A stretch of DNA of 64,000 nt from Roseomonas xinghualingensis (GTDB taxonomy: Bacteria; Pseudomonadota; Alphaproteobacteria; Acetobacterales; Acetobacteraceae): assembly GCF_025791835.1 (NCBI RefSeq), contig NZ_JAOXLP010000012.1, positions 79,404 to 143,403 on the forward strand. The letters are read 5' to 3'. Below, one piece after another: positions 17,901-27,053 of this stretch (positions within the stretch are counted from its first letter, which is position 1; each line of letters opens with the position of its first letter). The translations under genes were made by a program, and so were the position numbers. A model generated the notes under the pieces. The model was not told where the DNA came from and did not search any database. It saw nothing but the letters and a program-made list of their open reading frames with translations.

Positions 17901-19538
17901 GCCGGGGTCCAGGGCTTGCGCGCCGCCGCCATCGCCACCTCCTGGTTCGCGGTGCAGGCCGATTACCGCGGTGCGAACTTCCCGGTGGACCGCGCCGTGC
18001 CCGCGCTCGGCAATGCGCTGGTGATCGCGGCCGGGCCGGATTCCGTGCCCGGCCTGAGCCTGCCGCGCTTCGAGGGCCCGACCCTCGCCATGGTTGCCAA
18101 CCCCTCCGATCCCTATGGCACGCTCCTCGTCCTCGGCGGCCGGTCCGAGCAGGAGGTGGCTCAGGCGGCCCTCGCCCTCGCCGCCGGGCGTGGCGGCATC
18201 GGTGGCGAACTGGCCCGCGTCTCCGCCCCCAGCCTCGCGCCGCGCCAGCCCTATGACGCGCCGCGCTGGCTGAAGCCGGACGGCCCGGTGCAGATCGGCA
18301 ACCTCGTCGATCGCTCCGAACTGCAGGCCTATGGCTACGCGCCCGGCACCATCCGCGTGCCGCTGCGCACGGCACCAGACCTGTTCACCTGGGCCAATCG
18401 CGGCATTCCCGCCGATATCCGCTTCCGTGCCCCGAACGGGCAGGCGGTGGATGTCGGCGCCTCCCGGCTGGACGTGCTCGTCTCCGAGAACTTCCTGAAG
18501 TCCTTCCCTCTCGGCAGCGGGGAGCGGATCTGGCCGCTGAACCTCCTCACCGGCTGGCTGCTGCCGGACCCCGCGGTGCGCAGCGGCCGCGCCATGGTGC
18601 CCACTTATCTTCTCTTCGGGCGGGAGGAGCTGCAGATGCGCTTCGACATGCGCCCGCTGAACCGGGGTGAATGCACCGCCGTACCAGGGGACATCCGCGC
18701 CGCCATCGATCCGGACAGCACGATCGATCTCTCCCGCGCATGGCGCTACACGCGGCTGCCAAGCCTGAACTACTTCGCCTCCGCCGGCTTCCCCTTCACC
18801 CGCATGGCGGACCTCTCCGGCACCGCCGCGGTGTTGCCGGAGCGGCCGAACACCATCGAAACCTCTGCCTTCCTCGACCTGATCGGCACGCTGGCGACCA
18901 ATGTGGGCCATCCGGCCACCGGCCTGACCGTGGTCTTCCCGCCTGCCCTTCAGACCGTGGCGGGACAGGACCTGCTGGTGCTGGGCACGCTGGGCCGCCA
19001 GCCCGCAGCCGCCACCCTGCTGCGCGACAGCCCCGTGCAGGTGCAGAACGAGCGCCTGACCATCGCCGCGCCTGACGCGCTGACCGATCTTCGCGCCCTC
19101 TTCCTCGACCGGCCCGGCTCGGAGGAGTTGAGCCGCGCCTCCACCGCCCTCTCCGAACTCGGCGAGGGCGTCTCGGTTCTGGTCGGCACCGAAAGCCCGC
19201 TCACTTCCGGCAAGTCCGTGGTGGCGCTGCTGGGTGCGACCCCGGCCGCCCTCTCCGGCGTCGTCGCCACGCTGCGCGATCCCGAGACCACGGCGCGCGT
19301 GCAGGGCGATCTCGTGATGATCAATGGGGAACGCGTCACCGGCTATCGTACCGGCGCCACCTATGGCGTGGGCGATCCGCCCTGGTGGGTGCTGCCCTAT
19401 ATCTGGCTCGGCACCAGCCCCTGGCGGGTCGCCGGAATGATGGCGGCCGGGGCGCTGCTGCTCAGCATCCCCTTCTACTGGCTCCTGCGGCGCCGCGCGG
19501 CCGTCCGGCTGCGCGCACGTTCTCCCAGGGAACACTGA
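14958..19538 (+). CDS. bcsAB: Fused cellulose synthase: BcsA catalytic subunit plus BcsB periplasmic subunit
   Basis: One uninterrupted 1526-residue frame encodes both subunits, as in AcsAB of Komagataeibacter. BcsA part (1 to about 735): membrane helices, then the GT2 domain with DDG (181-183), DCD (229-231), TED (324-326) and QRMRW (362-366), which bind UDP-glucose and the glucan; then a PilZ domain with RDRAR (567-571) and DISMSG (594-599), which binds cyclic di-GMP. From residue 737 a short hydrophobic run ends in GTAQAQ, like an internal signal peptide with a possible cut after Ala753. The proline-rich linker and BcsB part follow, with a C-terminal membrane helix near 1498-1516. It is coupled to bcsQ by ATGA and followed by bcsC after 2 bases. 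No bcsZ or bcsD is nearby. Confidence 0.95.
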   Translation: MTAIRMTATAERLPPLGRALRIASILLGVLAYLFVITVPLNGEQQAVLTLLGIAAFLVINRFKSRRATVLLVLLSFAITSRYLWWRVTETLEFDTFLQGFFSLGLFAAECYAGSLLFLSYVQLTYPLNRKPTALPPDPDEWPSVDVYVPTYNENLEIVRPTVLACMNIDWPRDKLNVYVLDDGRRPEFRQFCEEVGCGYIVRPDNKGAKAGNLNHALKHTDGEYIAIFDCDHAPTRAFLQMTVGWLVRDKRISLVQTPHYFYSPDPFERNLARQRQVPNEGLLFYGAIQPGNDLWNASFFCGSCAIIRRTALLEVGGVPHQTVTEDCHCSLLMQQKGWHTAYIRLPLAAGLATERLSIHIGQRMRWARGMIQILRQENTPFAPGLTWAQRLCYFTAGFSFLFSLPRIVFLTSPLAFLFLGQNIIAASPLAIIAYAGSHMFHAFGTASRLNGRNRHSFWSEIYEACMAAPLVLVTLATLWDPRKGKFNVTDKGGRLEEGYLDVRAVLPNLILLGALITGACIGIYGTLTNETGSLEFQAYLLNTLWCTLCLVPVSAAVAVGLEREQMRDRARVEVNLPAELILSNGQRVSAHSSDISMSGARLLLERPLGIADGDHCQVCFDLGGEHVEVNATLLHWEDREAFLRFHIENVVDEAAMVRVFFGRPDAWVHWDQWPKDRPLHALKDVVMATKDAVFRKYRFKMTKAPSRVSKPVPVEQIRKSDVVRPKPQLARPKETTAAAIALLALLLPGTAQAQLSSQNQAQRPGAARPDAPPAALPAVPAPGTPPTALDPPAAAPAPFATPAPAAAPAPPGSRREVRLTFRELGLAGPMQFRGISDLQGVLFGVSRDEVVTSARLTVQGGSSAALIPSLSQIAVTLNEQFVGNIALDPARQAFGPLSFDIDPVNFAETNRLNFRFAGRYATECNDPLSGLLYANLSDLSTLQMTIERLPPQRDLARLPEPLFDRRVLRRALNLPVVIPAEAGVQGLRAAAIATSWFAVQADYRGANFPVDRAVPALGNALVIAAGPDSVPGLSLPRFEGPTLAMVANPSDPYGTLLVLGGRSEQEVAQAALALAAGRGGIGGELARVSAPSLAPRQPYDAPRWLKPDGPVQIGNLVDRSELQAYGYAPGTIRVPLRTAPDLFTWANRGIPADIRFRAPNGQAVDVGASRLDVLVSENFLKSFPLGSGERIWPLNLLTGWLLPDPAVRSGRAMVPTYLLFGREELQMRFDMRPLNRGECTAVPGDIRAAIDPDSTIDLSRAWRYTRLPSLNYFASAGFPFTRMADLSGTAAVLPERPNTIETSAFLDLIGTLATNVGHPATGLTVVFPPALQTVAGQDLLVLGTLGRQPAAATLLRDSPVQVQNERLTIAAPDALTDLRALFLDRPGSEELSRASTALSELGEGVSVLVGTESPLTSGKSVVALLGATPAALSGVVATLRDPETTARVQGDLVMINGERVTGYRTGATYGVGDPPWWVLPYIWLGTSPWRVAGMMAAGALLLSIPFYWLLRRRAAVRLRARSPREH

Positions 19539-19540
19539 CT

Positions 19541-22500
19541 ATGGGCATCCAGCGGAAAGGCGCGGCCAGGCGGGGCAACAGAGGCACGACGCTGCCCCTC
19601 GTGCTTGCCCTGGCCTCCTGGCCGGGGATGGCTCCGGCCCAGGTCACGAATGCCGCCTCCGCGCCCCCGGGCGCCGTGCAGGTGCTGGTGCGCCAGGCCG
19701 ATCGCTGGCTCTCCCAGGAACGCCCTGAACAGGCAGCATCGGCGGTGCAACGCGCCCTTGAGGCGGCGCCCGACGATCCCTCCGTGCTTGCCGTCGCCGC
19801 ACGGCTCGAAGTCGCGCGCGGCAACCGCGACGCCGCCAATGCCTATCTCGCCCGCCTTCGTGCCCTGCCGGGCGCGACGCCTGAGCAGCAGACCCAGGCC
19901 GAAAGCGCCGTGCGCGGCGCCCAGATCGACCGCAGCGCCATCGAGGAGGCCCGCCGTCTGGCGCAGGAAGGCCGTACTGACGCCGCCGCCCAGCGATATC
20001 GCCAGATCTTCGGTCCCCAGGGCCCGACCGAGCCCTACGCCCTCGAATACTACCAGACCCTCGCCGGCACGGATCAGGGCCGCGCCGAGGGGCAGCGCGG
20101 CCTCACCGCCCTTGCCAGCCGCCCTGGCGCCACGGACCGCACCCGGCTGGCCCAGGCCCAGGCACTCACCTACTCATCCGCCACCCGCGCCGAGGGCATC
20201 CGCCGCCTTGCCGAGCTGGTGGACCGTCCGGAGGTGGCGCAGGAGGCCCGGCAATCCTGGCGCGCCGCCCTCGGCTTCGCCGGCAACGATCCGGCCGCCA
20301 CGCCGCAGATCGAGGCCTATCTCCAGCGCTTTCCTGATGACGCCGAGACCCGTCGCCGGCTGGAGGCCCTGCGTTCCCTCCCGCCCCCGGCGCCCACAGA
20401 TCCCAATGCCGCAGCCCGGCAGGCGGCTTTCGAGCGCCTGGAAACCGGAAGCGCCACTGAAGCCGCCCGGCAGTTCGAAGCCATCCTGGCCGCCAGCCCG
20501 AACGATGCCGACGCGCTGGGCGGCCTGGGCATCGTCCGCCTGCGCCAGGGCAACCAGCCCGAGGCCCGGCGCCTGCTGGAACGCGCCATCGCGGCCGATC
20601 CCTCCCGCACCCAGCAGTGGCAGAAGGCGCTCGACGCCGCGTCCTATTCCACCGATCTCGCGGAGGCGCAGGCCCGCCTTCGCCGCAACGACCTGGAAGG
20701 CGCCGATCAGGCCGCCCGCCGCGCCGCCATCCGCGACGTGGACGACCGCTCCGATGCGGAGGTGGTGCTGGGCGAGCTGGCGCTGCGCCGCAACGACCCG
20801 CAAGGCGCCGAAACCCGTTTCCGCGCCGCCCTTAGCCGCCGCCCCGGCTTCCAGGCGGCGCAGCGCGGGCTGAACGCCGCCTTGCGCGCCCAGGGCCGCC
20901 CCGCCGAGTTCGCCATCGCCAGCCCCGCCCCCTCCGGCCCGGCCAGCACGAGCAACGCGACGGCGAGTGCCTATCGCGCCGAGGCCGCGCGGGTGGCCGA
21001 TCCCGCCGCTGCCGCCGCCATCCTGCGCAATGCCGTTGCCGCCGCGCCCGATGATCCCTGGACGCGCCTCGATCTCGCCCGCGCCCTGCGCCGCCAGGGG
21101 CGCGGCGCCGAGGCCCGCGCCGTGGTGGAGGAACTGTCCTCCCGCAGCACCAGCCCCGATGCCATCTATGCCGCCGCCCTGCTGGCGGAGGAGGACAACC
21201 GCATCGCCGATGCCGATGCCTTGCTCTCCCGCATCCCGCCCAACCGGCGCAGCACGGACATGTCGCGCCTCGCGGGCCGCGTCCGCGGGCAGCGCGAGGT
21301 GCAGGCGGCCGCCGCCCTCCTGCCGGTCAGCCCGATCGAAGGGCGATCCCGCCTCCTCACCCTCGCCGCCCGGCCGGACCCCACGGGCAACACCGCCTTC
21401 TCCGTGATCCGTGCCTTCGGCGAGGCCGGGGACCGGGCCGGCGCCGCCGAGGCCGCCCGCATCGCCGTCGCCAATCGCGGCGCCACTGGCACGACCGCGC
21501 GTATCGCCATCGCCGGTGCCCTGGTCGGTGCCGGGCTGGAGGCCGAGGCCACCGCCCTCGCCGCCGAGACCGAGGCAAGCGGCGCCACCGCCGAGCAGCG
21601 CCGCGACCTCGCCGCCATCCGCACCGGTGCAGCCATCCGCGCCGCCGACCGGCTGAACGAGGCCGGCGACCAGGCCAATGCCTTCGAACGCCTGCGCCCG
21701 GTGCTCACCGACAACCCGACCAGCCAGGACGCCAATCTTACCCTCTCCCGCCTCTATCTCGGTGCCCGCCGGCCGGAAGAGGCGCTGCGCGTGGCCGAAG
21801 CCGTGCTGATGCGCGATCCGCGCAATCTCGACGCTCGCCGAAGCGCCATCGAGGCGGCGCTCGCCACTGGTGACCGGCAGCGCGCCGAAGGCCTGCTGGC
21901 CGGCGCGCAGGCCAACAGCCCCCGCGACTCCCGCGTAGCGCTGCTGGAGGCCCGCGTCGCCCGCGCCGCTGGCGACGAGGCCCGCGCCAGGCAGGCCCTG
22001 GAGATGGCCGCCACCCTGCGGAGTGCCGAACTGGGCAGTTCCGCCCGTGCGACGACCACCGCGAGCCTTCCGGGCGCCGTGCCCATGCAGGGCCTGTCAA
22101 ATCCTTTCGCACGCGGGGGGCTGGGCACGAACACGTCCGTGGCCACCACCTCCCAACCCGCCGATCCCGTGCTGCGCCAGATCCAGGCCGAGGCCGCGGC
22201 GCTGCGCAACGAGACGGGCACGCTCCTCGCCGGCGCCGTTGGTGGCCGCCTCCGCTCCGGCTCCGAGGGGCTGGACCGCCTGACGGAGCTGAGCGCAACC
22301 TTCCAGGCCGACGTCTCGCCCGGTTCGCTGGGCGGGCGCCTCACCGCCTCGGTGCAGCCCGTCACCATCGATTCCGGCTCGCCCCTCGCCGATGTGCAGG
22401 CGCTGCGCCGCTATGGCACCCAGGCGCTGAACACGAATATCGCGAGCAACGCCGCCGCCATCGCCTCGGCGCGCGAAACCAGCGCAACCGGTGTCGGCCT

Positions 22501-23335
22501 CGCGCTGAATTATACGCGCGGCGACTGGCTCAAGCTCGATATCGGCAGCACCCCACTCGGCTTCCGCCACACCAATCTTGTAGGCGGCATCGAACTGGCC
22601 CCCGCCCTCACCGACCGCCTGCGCCTGCGCGTGGCCGGCGAGCGCCGCGCGGTGACCGACAGCCTCCTCTCCTGGAACGGCGCGGTGGATGAGCGCACCG
22701 GCACCTATTGGGGCGGCGTGATGCGAACCGGCGGGCGCGGCCAGATCGAGGTTCCGATCGGCACCGGCTATGCCTATGCGGGCGGCGGCTACGCCACTTT
22801 CGAGGGCGATGGCGTGGCCGATAACACGCGCATCGAGGCGGGCGCGGGCGTGTCCCTGCCGGTCTACAAGACGGAGGCTGGCGAGCTCACCAGCGGCGTG
22901 GACCTCGTCTATTTCAGCTACGACCGGAACCTGCGCTACTTCACTTTGGGCCACGGTGGCTATTTCAGCCCGCAGCAATACACGGCGCTGAACATCCCCG
23001 TGGATTGGCGCGGCCGCGCCGGCGATGTGAGCTACCGGCTCGGCGCCACGGTCGGCTACGCGTCGTTCCGGGAGGACCGCGCGGACTACTTCCCGAACGA
23101 CCCTGCCAGGCAGGCCGAACTCAAAGCCCTGGTGGACGAGTCCGGCGCCGGCGGGACAACGCCCATCACCCCCTTCTATCCCAGCCAATCGGTGAGCGGC
23201 TTCATCGGCGGCGTCCGGGCTGAGCTGGATTGGGCCATCAGCCCCACCCTCAACCTCAGCGGCGCCGTGCGCTACGACAAGTCGCCCGATTTCGACGAAA
23301 CGCGTTTCCTCATGCGCCTCCAGAATCGCTTCTGA
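19541..23335 (+). CDS. bcsC: Cellulose synthase outer-membrane subunit BcsC
   Basis: Exports the nascent glucan across the periplasm and outer membrane. The protein has 1264 residues: a signal peptide (ending near MAPAQ), a long array of alanine-rich TPR repeats from about 40 to 870, then the BCSC C-terminal beta-barrel from about 905, ending in FLMRLQNRF with a terminal Phe typical of outer-membrane barrels. The start at 19541 lies 2 bases after the bcsAB stop. It is the last gene of the operon and is followed at once by a hairpin that includes its stop codon. The TPR segment is strongly biased to Ala, Arg and Pro codons. Confidence 0.94.
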   Translation: MGIQRKGAARRGNRGTTLPLVLALASWPGMAPAQVTNAASAPPGAVQVLVRQADRWLSQERPEQAASAVQRALEAAPDDPSVLAVAARLEVARGNRDAANAYLARLRALPGATPEQQTQAESAVRGAQIDRSAIEEARRLAQEGRTDAAAQRYRQIFGPQGPTEPYALEYYQTLAGTDQGRAEGQRGLTALASRPGATDRTRLAQAQALTYSSATRAEGIRRLAELVDRPEVAQEARQSWRAALGFAGNDPAATPQIEAYLQRFPDDAETRRRLEALRSLPPPAPTDPNAAARQAAFERLETGSATEAARQFEAILAASPNDADALGGLGIVRLRQGNQPEARRLLERAIAADPSRTQQWQKALDAASYSTDLAEAQARLRRNDLEGADQAARRAAIRDVDDRSDAEVVLGELALRRNDPQGAETRFRAALSRRPGFQAAQRGLNAALRAQGRPAEFAIASPAPSGPASTSNATASAYRAEAARVADPAAAAAILRNAVAAAPDDPWTRLDLARALRRQGRGAEARAVVEELSSRSTSPDAIYAAALLAEEDNRIADADALLSRIPPNRRSTDMSRLAGRVRGQREVQAAAALLPVSPIEGRSRLLTLAARPDPTGNTAFSVIRAFGEAGDRAGAAEAARIAVANRGATGTTARIAIAGALVGAGLEAEATALAAETEASGATAEQRRDLAAIRTGAAIRAADRLNEAGDQANAFERLRPVLTDNPTSQDANLTLSRLYLGARRPEEALRVAEAVLMRDPRNLDARRSAIEAALATGDRQRAEGLLAGAQANSPRDSRVALLEARVARAAGDEARARQALEMAATLRSAELGSSARATTTASLPGAVPMQGLSNPFARGGLGTNTSVATTSQPADPVLRQIQAEAAALRNETGTLLAGAVGGRLRSGSEGLDRLTELSATFQADVSPGSLGGRLTASVQPVTIDSGSPLADVQALRRYGTQALNTNIASNAAAIASARETSATGVGLALNYTRGDWLKLDIGSTPLGFRHTNLVGGIELAPALTDRLRLRVAGERRAVTDSLLSWNGAVDERTGTYWGGVMRTGGRGQIEVPIGTGYAYAGGGYATFEGDGVADNTRIEAGAGVSLPVYKTEAGELTSGVDLVYFSYDRNLRYFTLGHGGYFSPQQYTALNIPVDWRGRAGDVSYRLGATVGYASFREDRADYFPNDPARQAELKALVDESGAGGTTPITPFYPSQSVSGFIGGVRAELDWAISPTLNLSGAVRYDKSPDFDETRFLMRLQNRF

Positions 23336-23352
23336 CGCCGGGTTCCGGCGTC
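23334..23352 (+). terminator. Hairpin at the end of the cellulose operon
   Basis: An 8-bp perfect stem GACGCCGG / CCGGCGTC with loop GTT starts within the bcsC stop codon. There is no T-tract after it (CGGGGCTTG), so it may protect the 3' end or act with Rho rather than terminate alone. Confidence 0.4.
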
Positions 23353-23419
23353 GGGGCTTGCACAGCGGCATCGGGGAAATCATATCAATGCACGAATGTT
23401 TTACGTGAATTGAGCTCCG

Positions 23420-24754
23420 ATGCCCAGCCCCCGCCGCCTGCGCCTTGGCGCCTTCATGCGCCCGGTCAGCATCCACACCGCCGCCTGGCGCTATCCAGGC
23501 GCCTTCCCGGACGCGAACTTCAACCTCCAGCACCTGGTCCGCTTCGCCCGTACGCTGGAGGCAGCGCGCTTCGACGCCTTCTTCATGGCGGACCATCAGG
23601 CTGTGCTGAACATGCCCATCCAGGCCCTGAAGCGCAGCGCCACCACCACCAGCTTCGACCCGCTGACGCTGCTGCCTGCCCTCGCCATGGTCACGGAGCG
23701 CCTGGGGCTGATCGCCACCGCCTCCACCACCTATAACGAGCCCTGGCACATCGCCCGGAAATTCGCCTCGCTGGACCATATCAGCGGTGGCCGCGCCGGC
23801 TGGAACGTCGTCACCTCCGGCAACCCGCATGAGGCGATGAATTTCGGCCGTGAGGAACATTGGGAACACGCCGCCCGCTATCGGCGGGCCCATGAGTTCA
23901 TCGATGTCGTCACCGGCCTCTGGGACAGCTGGGCCGATGACGCTTTCAGCCGAGACGTCGAAAGCGGCGTGTATTTCGATCCGGAGAAGATGCGTGTCCT
24001 TGCCCATAAGGGAGAGCATTTCTCCGTCCGCGGTCCGCTGAACGTCGCGCGCCCGGTCCAGGGCTGGCCCGTCATCGTCCAGGCCGGCGCCTCGGATGAC
24101 GGCCGCCAACTCGCGGCCGAGACCGCCGAGGTCATCTTCGCGGCCGGCGGGCCGATCGACACCGCCCGCGCCTTCTATGCCGATGTGAAATCCCGCACCG
24201 GGAAGGCCGGCCGCAACCCGGACCATCTTCTCGTCCTGCCCGGCGCCTTCGTGATCGTCGGCGAGAGCGAGCAGGAAGCCCAGGACAAGCGCGCCCTGCT
24301 GGACAGCGGCGTGCATTACGACAGCGCCATCGCCTCCCTCTCGGTGGCGCTCGGCACCGATGCCTCGGTCTTCGATCCGGACGCCCCCTTGCCGGAAGAC
24401 ATCCCGGAGACCAATGCCAGCAAAAGCGGCCGGGAACGTGCCATCGCCATCGCCCGGCGCGAGAACCTCACGGTACGCCAGCTCGCCCAACGGCTCGGCG
24501 GCTATGCGGGTGCGGCCATGATCGGCACGCCGAAGCAGATCGCGGACGAGATGCAGGAATGGCTGGAAACGGGCGCCTGCGACGGGTTCAACATCATGTT
24601 CCCCTTCCTGCCGGCTGGGCTTGATGACTTTGCCACCAAGGTGATCCCGGAACTGCAGCGGCGCGGGCTGCATCGTACGGAATACGAAGGGAAGACGCTG
24701 CGGGAGAATCTAGGGCTGCCGCGGCCAGCGAACCGCTTCTTCCAGGCCGCCTGA
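23420..24754 (+). CDS. FMN-dependent monooxygenase of the NtaA/SnaA/DszA family
   Basis: Two-component flavin monooxygenase of the luciferase-like superfamily, 444 residues, which uses reduced FMN from a separate reductase to oxidise a small organic or organosulfur substrate. Family marks include [18 protein letters not shown] near the N-terminus, the ADHQ block, [19 protein letters not shown] and [12 protein letters not shown], all shared by NtaA/DszA/DmoA-type enzymes. No flavin reductase is adjacent. The gene lies 84 bases after bcsC on the same strand but in a lower-GC stretch likely to contain its own promoter. The substrate cannot be assigned. Confidence 0.9.
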   Translation: MPSPRRLRLGAFMRPVSIHTAAWRYPGAFPDANFNLQHLVRFARTLEAARFDAFFMADHQAVLNMPIQALKRSATTTSFDPLTLLPALAMVTERLGLIATASTTYNEPWHIARKFASLDHISGGRAGWNVVTSGNPHEAMNFGREEHWEHAARYRRAHEFIDVVTGLWDSWADDAFSRDVESGVYFDPEKMRVLAHKGEHFSVRGPLNVARPVQGWPVIVQAGASDDGRQLAAETAEVIFAAGGPIDTARAFYADVKSRTGKAGRNPDHLLVLPGAFVIVGESEQEAQDKRALLDSGVHYDSAIASLSVALGTDASVFDPDAPLPEDIPETNASKSGRERAIAIARRENLTVRQLAQRLGGYAGAAMIGTPKQIADEMQEWLETGACDGFNIMFPFLPAGLDDFATKVIPELQRRGLHRTEYEGKTLRENLGLPRPANRFFQAA

Positions 24755-24849
24755 AATGCCGGCGGAAGGATCTTCCTTCCAGTTTGCCTGAAAGCGTATC
24801 CGGCCGAACTGGGGCGCCAAGCCTTTCGGCCAGGGAAGGAGCCAACCAT

Positions 24850-25856
<1,007 letters not shown>

Positions 25857-25860
<4 letters not shown>

Positions 25861-25898
25861 CGGCCCGGAGGTTAGCGGCCCGGAGGCTTCGCCTCCGG
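25857..25898 (+). repeat. Exact 15-bp tandem duplication plus hairpin after the LLM gene
   Basis: The unit TTAGCGGCCCGGAGG occurs twice head to tail (25857-25871 and 25872-25886), duplicating the stop codon of the LLM gene. The second copy runs into a perfect 8-bp hairpin CCGGAGGC / GCCTCCGG (25880-25898, loop TTC), which may serve as a terminator. Confidence 0.7.
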
Positions 25899-26106
25899 AC
25901 TCCGCCTCCGCTTCATCCCCGAATGAGACGCGCTCCACCGGCGGGTGCCGGTAAAGGGGTTTGTTCGCGCGTGCGGAAGCAGGCGCGTTCCACTCGCCAA
26001 ATTGCCGGCAGAAAGCGCGCGGTCGCGCGCGCTTTGTTGATCCAGAAAAATCTTGCGAAACAGAAACGAAAAAGTAATGTTTCGCCTACTTGGCACGGAG
26101 GAGATA

Positions 26107-26373
26107 ATGTCAGAACCCGCGACCGAAGGGGAGGACCGCCGAGCCTTCCTGGAAAAGGCAGCCAAAACCGCCCTTACAGTTCCTGCTGCCGCGCTGCTGC
26201 TTTCGGCTTCCAACCGTGGAGCCATGGCCGCCCCTTATGGCGGAAACAACGGTAATGACGGTGGTAACCCGGGTGGTAACCCCGGCGGCTTCCCCGGCGG
26301 ATTCCAGGAATGGTTGAATAATTGGTGGAACAACTTCTGGGAAGATTTCTGGAATCGCTGGAGAGGCAACTAA
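26107..26373 (+). CDS. Small exported protein with Tat-like signal and Gly/Asn/Trp-rich tail
   Basis: No family recognised. The 88-residue product starts at an ATG with an excellent ribosome site (CGGAGGAGATA). Residues 11-42 look like a twin-arginine signal: DRRAFLEKAAK, a hydrophobic core and AMAA. The mature part of about 45 residues has glycine/asparagine repeats (GGNPGGNPGGFPGGF) and then an aromatic segment, QEWLNNWWNNFWEDFWNRWR, with six Trp and two Phe in 20 residues, predicted to form an amphipathic helix with one Trp-rich face. It stands alone between the LLM gene and an FKBP gene; upstream DNA is distinctly AT-richer than the surroundings. It might be a surface, membrane-active or modified peptide; function unknown. 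Confidence 0.75.
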   Translation: MSEPATEGEDRRAFLEKAAKTALTVPAAALLLSASNRGAMAAPYGGNNGNDGGNPGGNPGGFPGGFQEWLNNWWNNFWEDFWNRWRGN

Positions 26374-26717
26374 CGCGGCGTTGGCCTGGGGCGAATTGTG
26401 AACCCGGGTGAAATGGAGGCCCTGCGTCCCGAAAGGGTGCAGTGTTGAGTTCTGCGCATTTGCCCACATGATGGACGCTATTCCATGCAGGGATGCGTCC
26501 ATCGCCTCCTGGCCGTGGATCCGGCAAGCAGCCGGACCGCATGGCCTGGACATGCCTGACGCCTGAATTCCAGATCACGGCGAGTCGTCATGCAGGCAGA
26601 TAGGGGTCCTGAGAGCTCGATGGCTCCCCCTCAGGCCGAAGCCCGCCGCAACCCGTCATTTGGTTCCACCGCACGACCCGGATTAGAACCCCTGCCTCTC
26701 ACCAGGGAACGACAGTG
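26374..26717. other. 344-base gap with several hairpins, no gene seen
   Basis: No convincing reading frame. It holds a stem GATGGACGC / GCGTCCATC (26470-26503, 16-base loop), a smaller TCCGGC / GCCGGA hairpin (26520-26536) and an imperfect CTGC..CCC-GAAA-GGG..GCAG hairpin (26421-26442). These may be the 3' end of the small-protein transcript or a structured RNA; promoter elements for the FKBP gene should also be here. Confidence 0.4.
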
Positions 26718-27053
26718 ATGATCGAGGATCGCAAGATCGGCACGGGCGACGAGGCCGTCTCCGGCAAGGAAGTCACAGTGCACTATACCGGCTGGCTCTT
26801 CGACCCCTCCAAGCCCGAGAACAAGGGCCGCAAGTTCGACAGCTCGCGCGATCGCGGCGAGGCCTTTTCCTTTCCGCTCGGCGCCGGCCATGTGATTCGT
26901 GGCTGGGACGAGGGCGTGAAGGGCATGAGGGTCGGTGGCCAGCGCACCCTGACCATTCCGCCTGAGATGGGCTATGGCGCCCGGGGTGCCGGCGGCGTCA
27001 TTCCGCCCAACGCCACGCTCGTCTTCAACGTGGAACTGCTCGGCGTCGGCTGA
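26718..27053 (+). CDS. FKBP-type peptidyl-prolyl cis-trans isomerase
   Basis: Single-domain FKBP of 111 residues, catalysing proline isomerisation in folding proteins; no signal peptide, so cytoplasmic. The conserved core is clear: [45 protein letters not shown] and [14 protein letters not shown], with the active-site Tyr, Phe, Asp, Trp and Phe positions kept. A GTG directly before the ATG (26715) is an alternative start. Its last 82 bases overlap the 3' end of the convergent DUF1275 gene. Confidence 0.95.
   Translation: MIEDRKIGTGDEAVSGKEVTVHYTGWLFDPSKPENKGRKFDSSRDRGEAFSFPLGAGHVIRGWDEGVKGMRVGGQRTLTIPPEMGYGARGAGGVIPPNATLVFNVELLGVG

Noticed and set aside
17427..19535. A 702-codon open frame on the minus strand
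   Set aside because: Antisense to the BcsB half of bcsAB with no recognisable domain.
14958..19538. The bcsAB fusion as a sequencing error
   Set aside because: The frame is open through the junction with an uninterrupted proline-rich linker, and such fusions are known in Acetobacteraceae; kept as a real fusion while noting it could be tested.
22097..24673. An 858-codon open frame on the minus strand
   Set aside because: Antisense to bcsC and the NtaA-like gene; composition (His/Gly/Ala/Glu-rich, no homology) is that of a shadow frame in GC-rich DNA.
26640..26710. A tRNA-like 3' half (GGTTCTAATCC on the minus strand)
   Set aside because: The rest of a cloverleaf cannot be formed and the T-loop consensus is broken.
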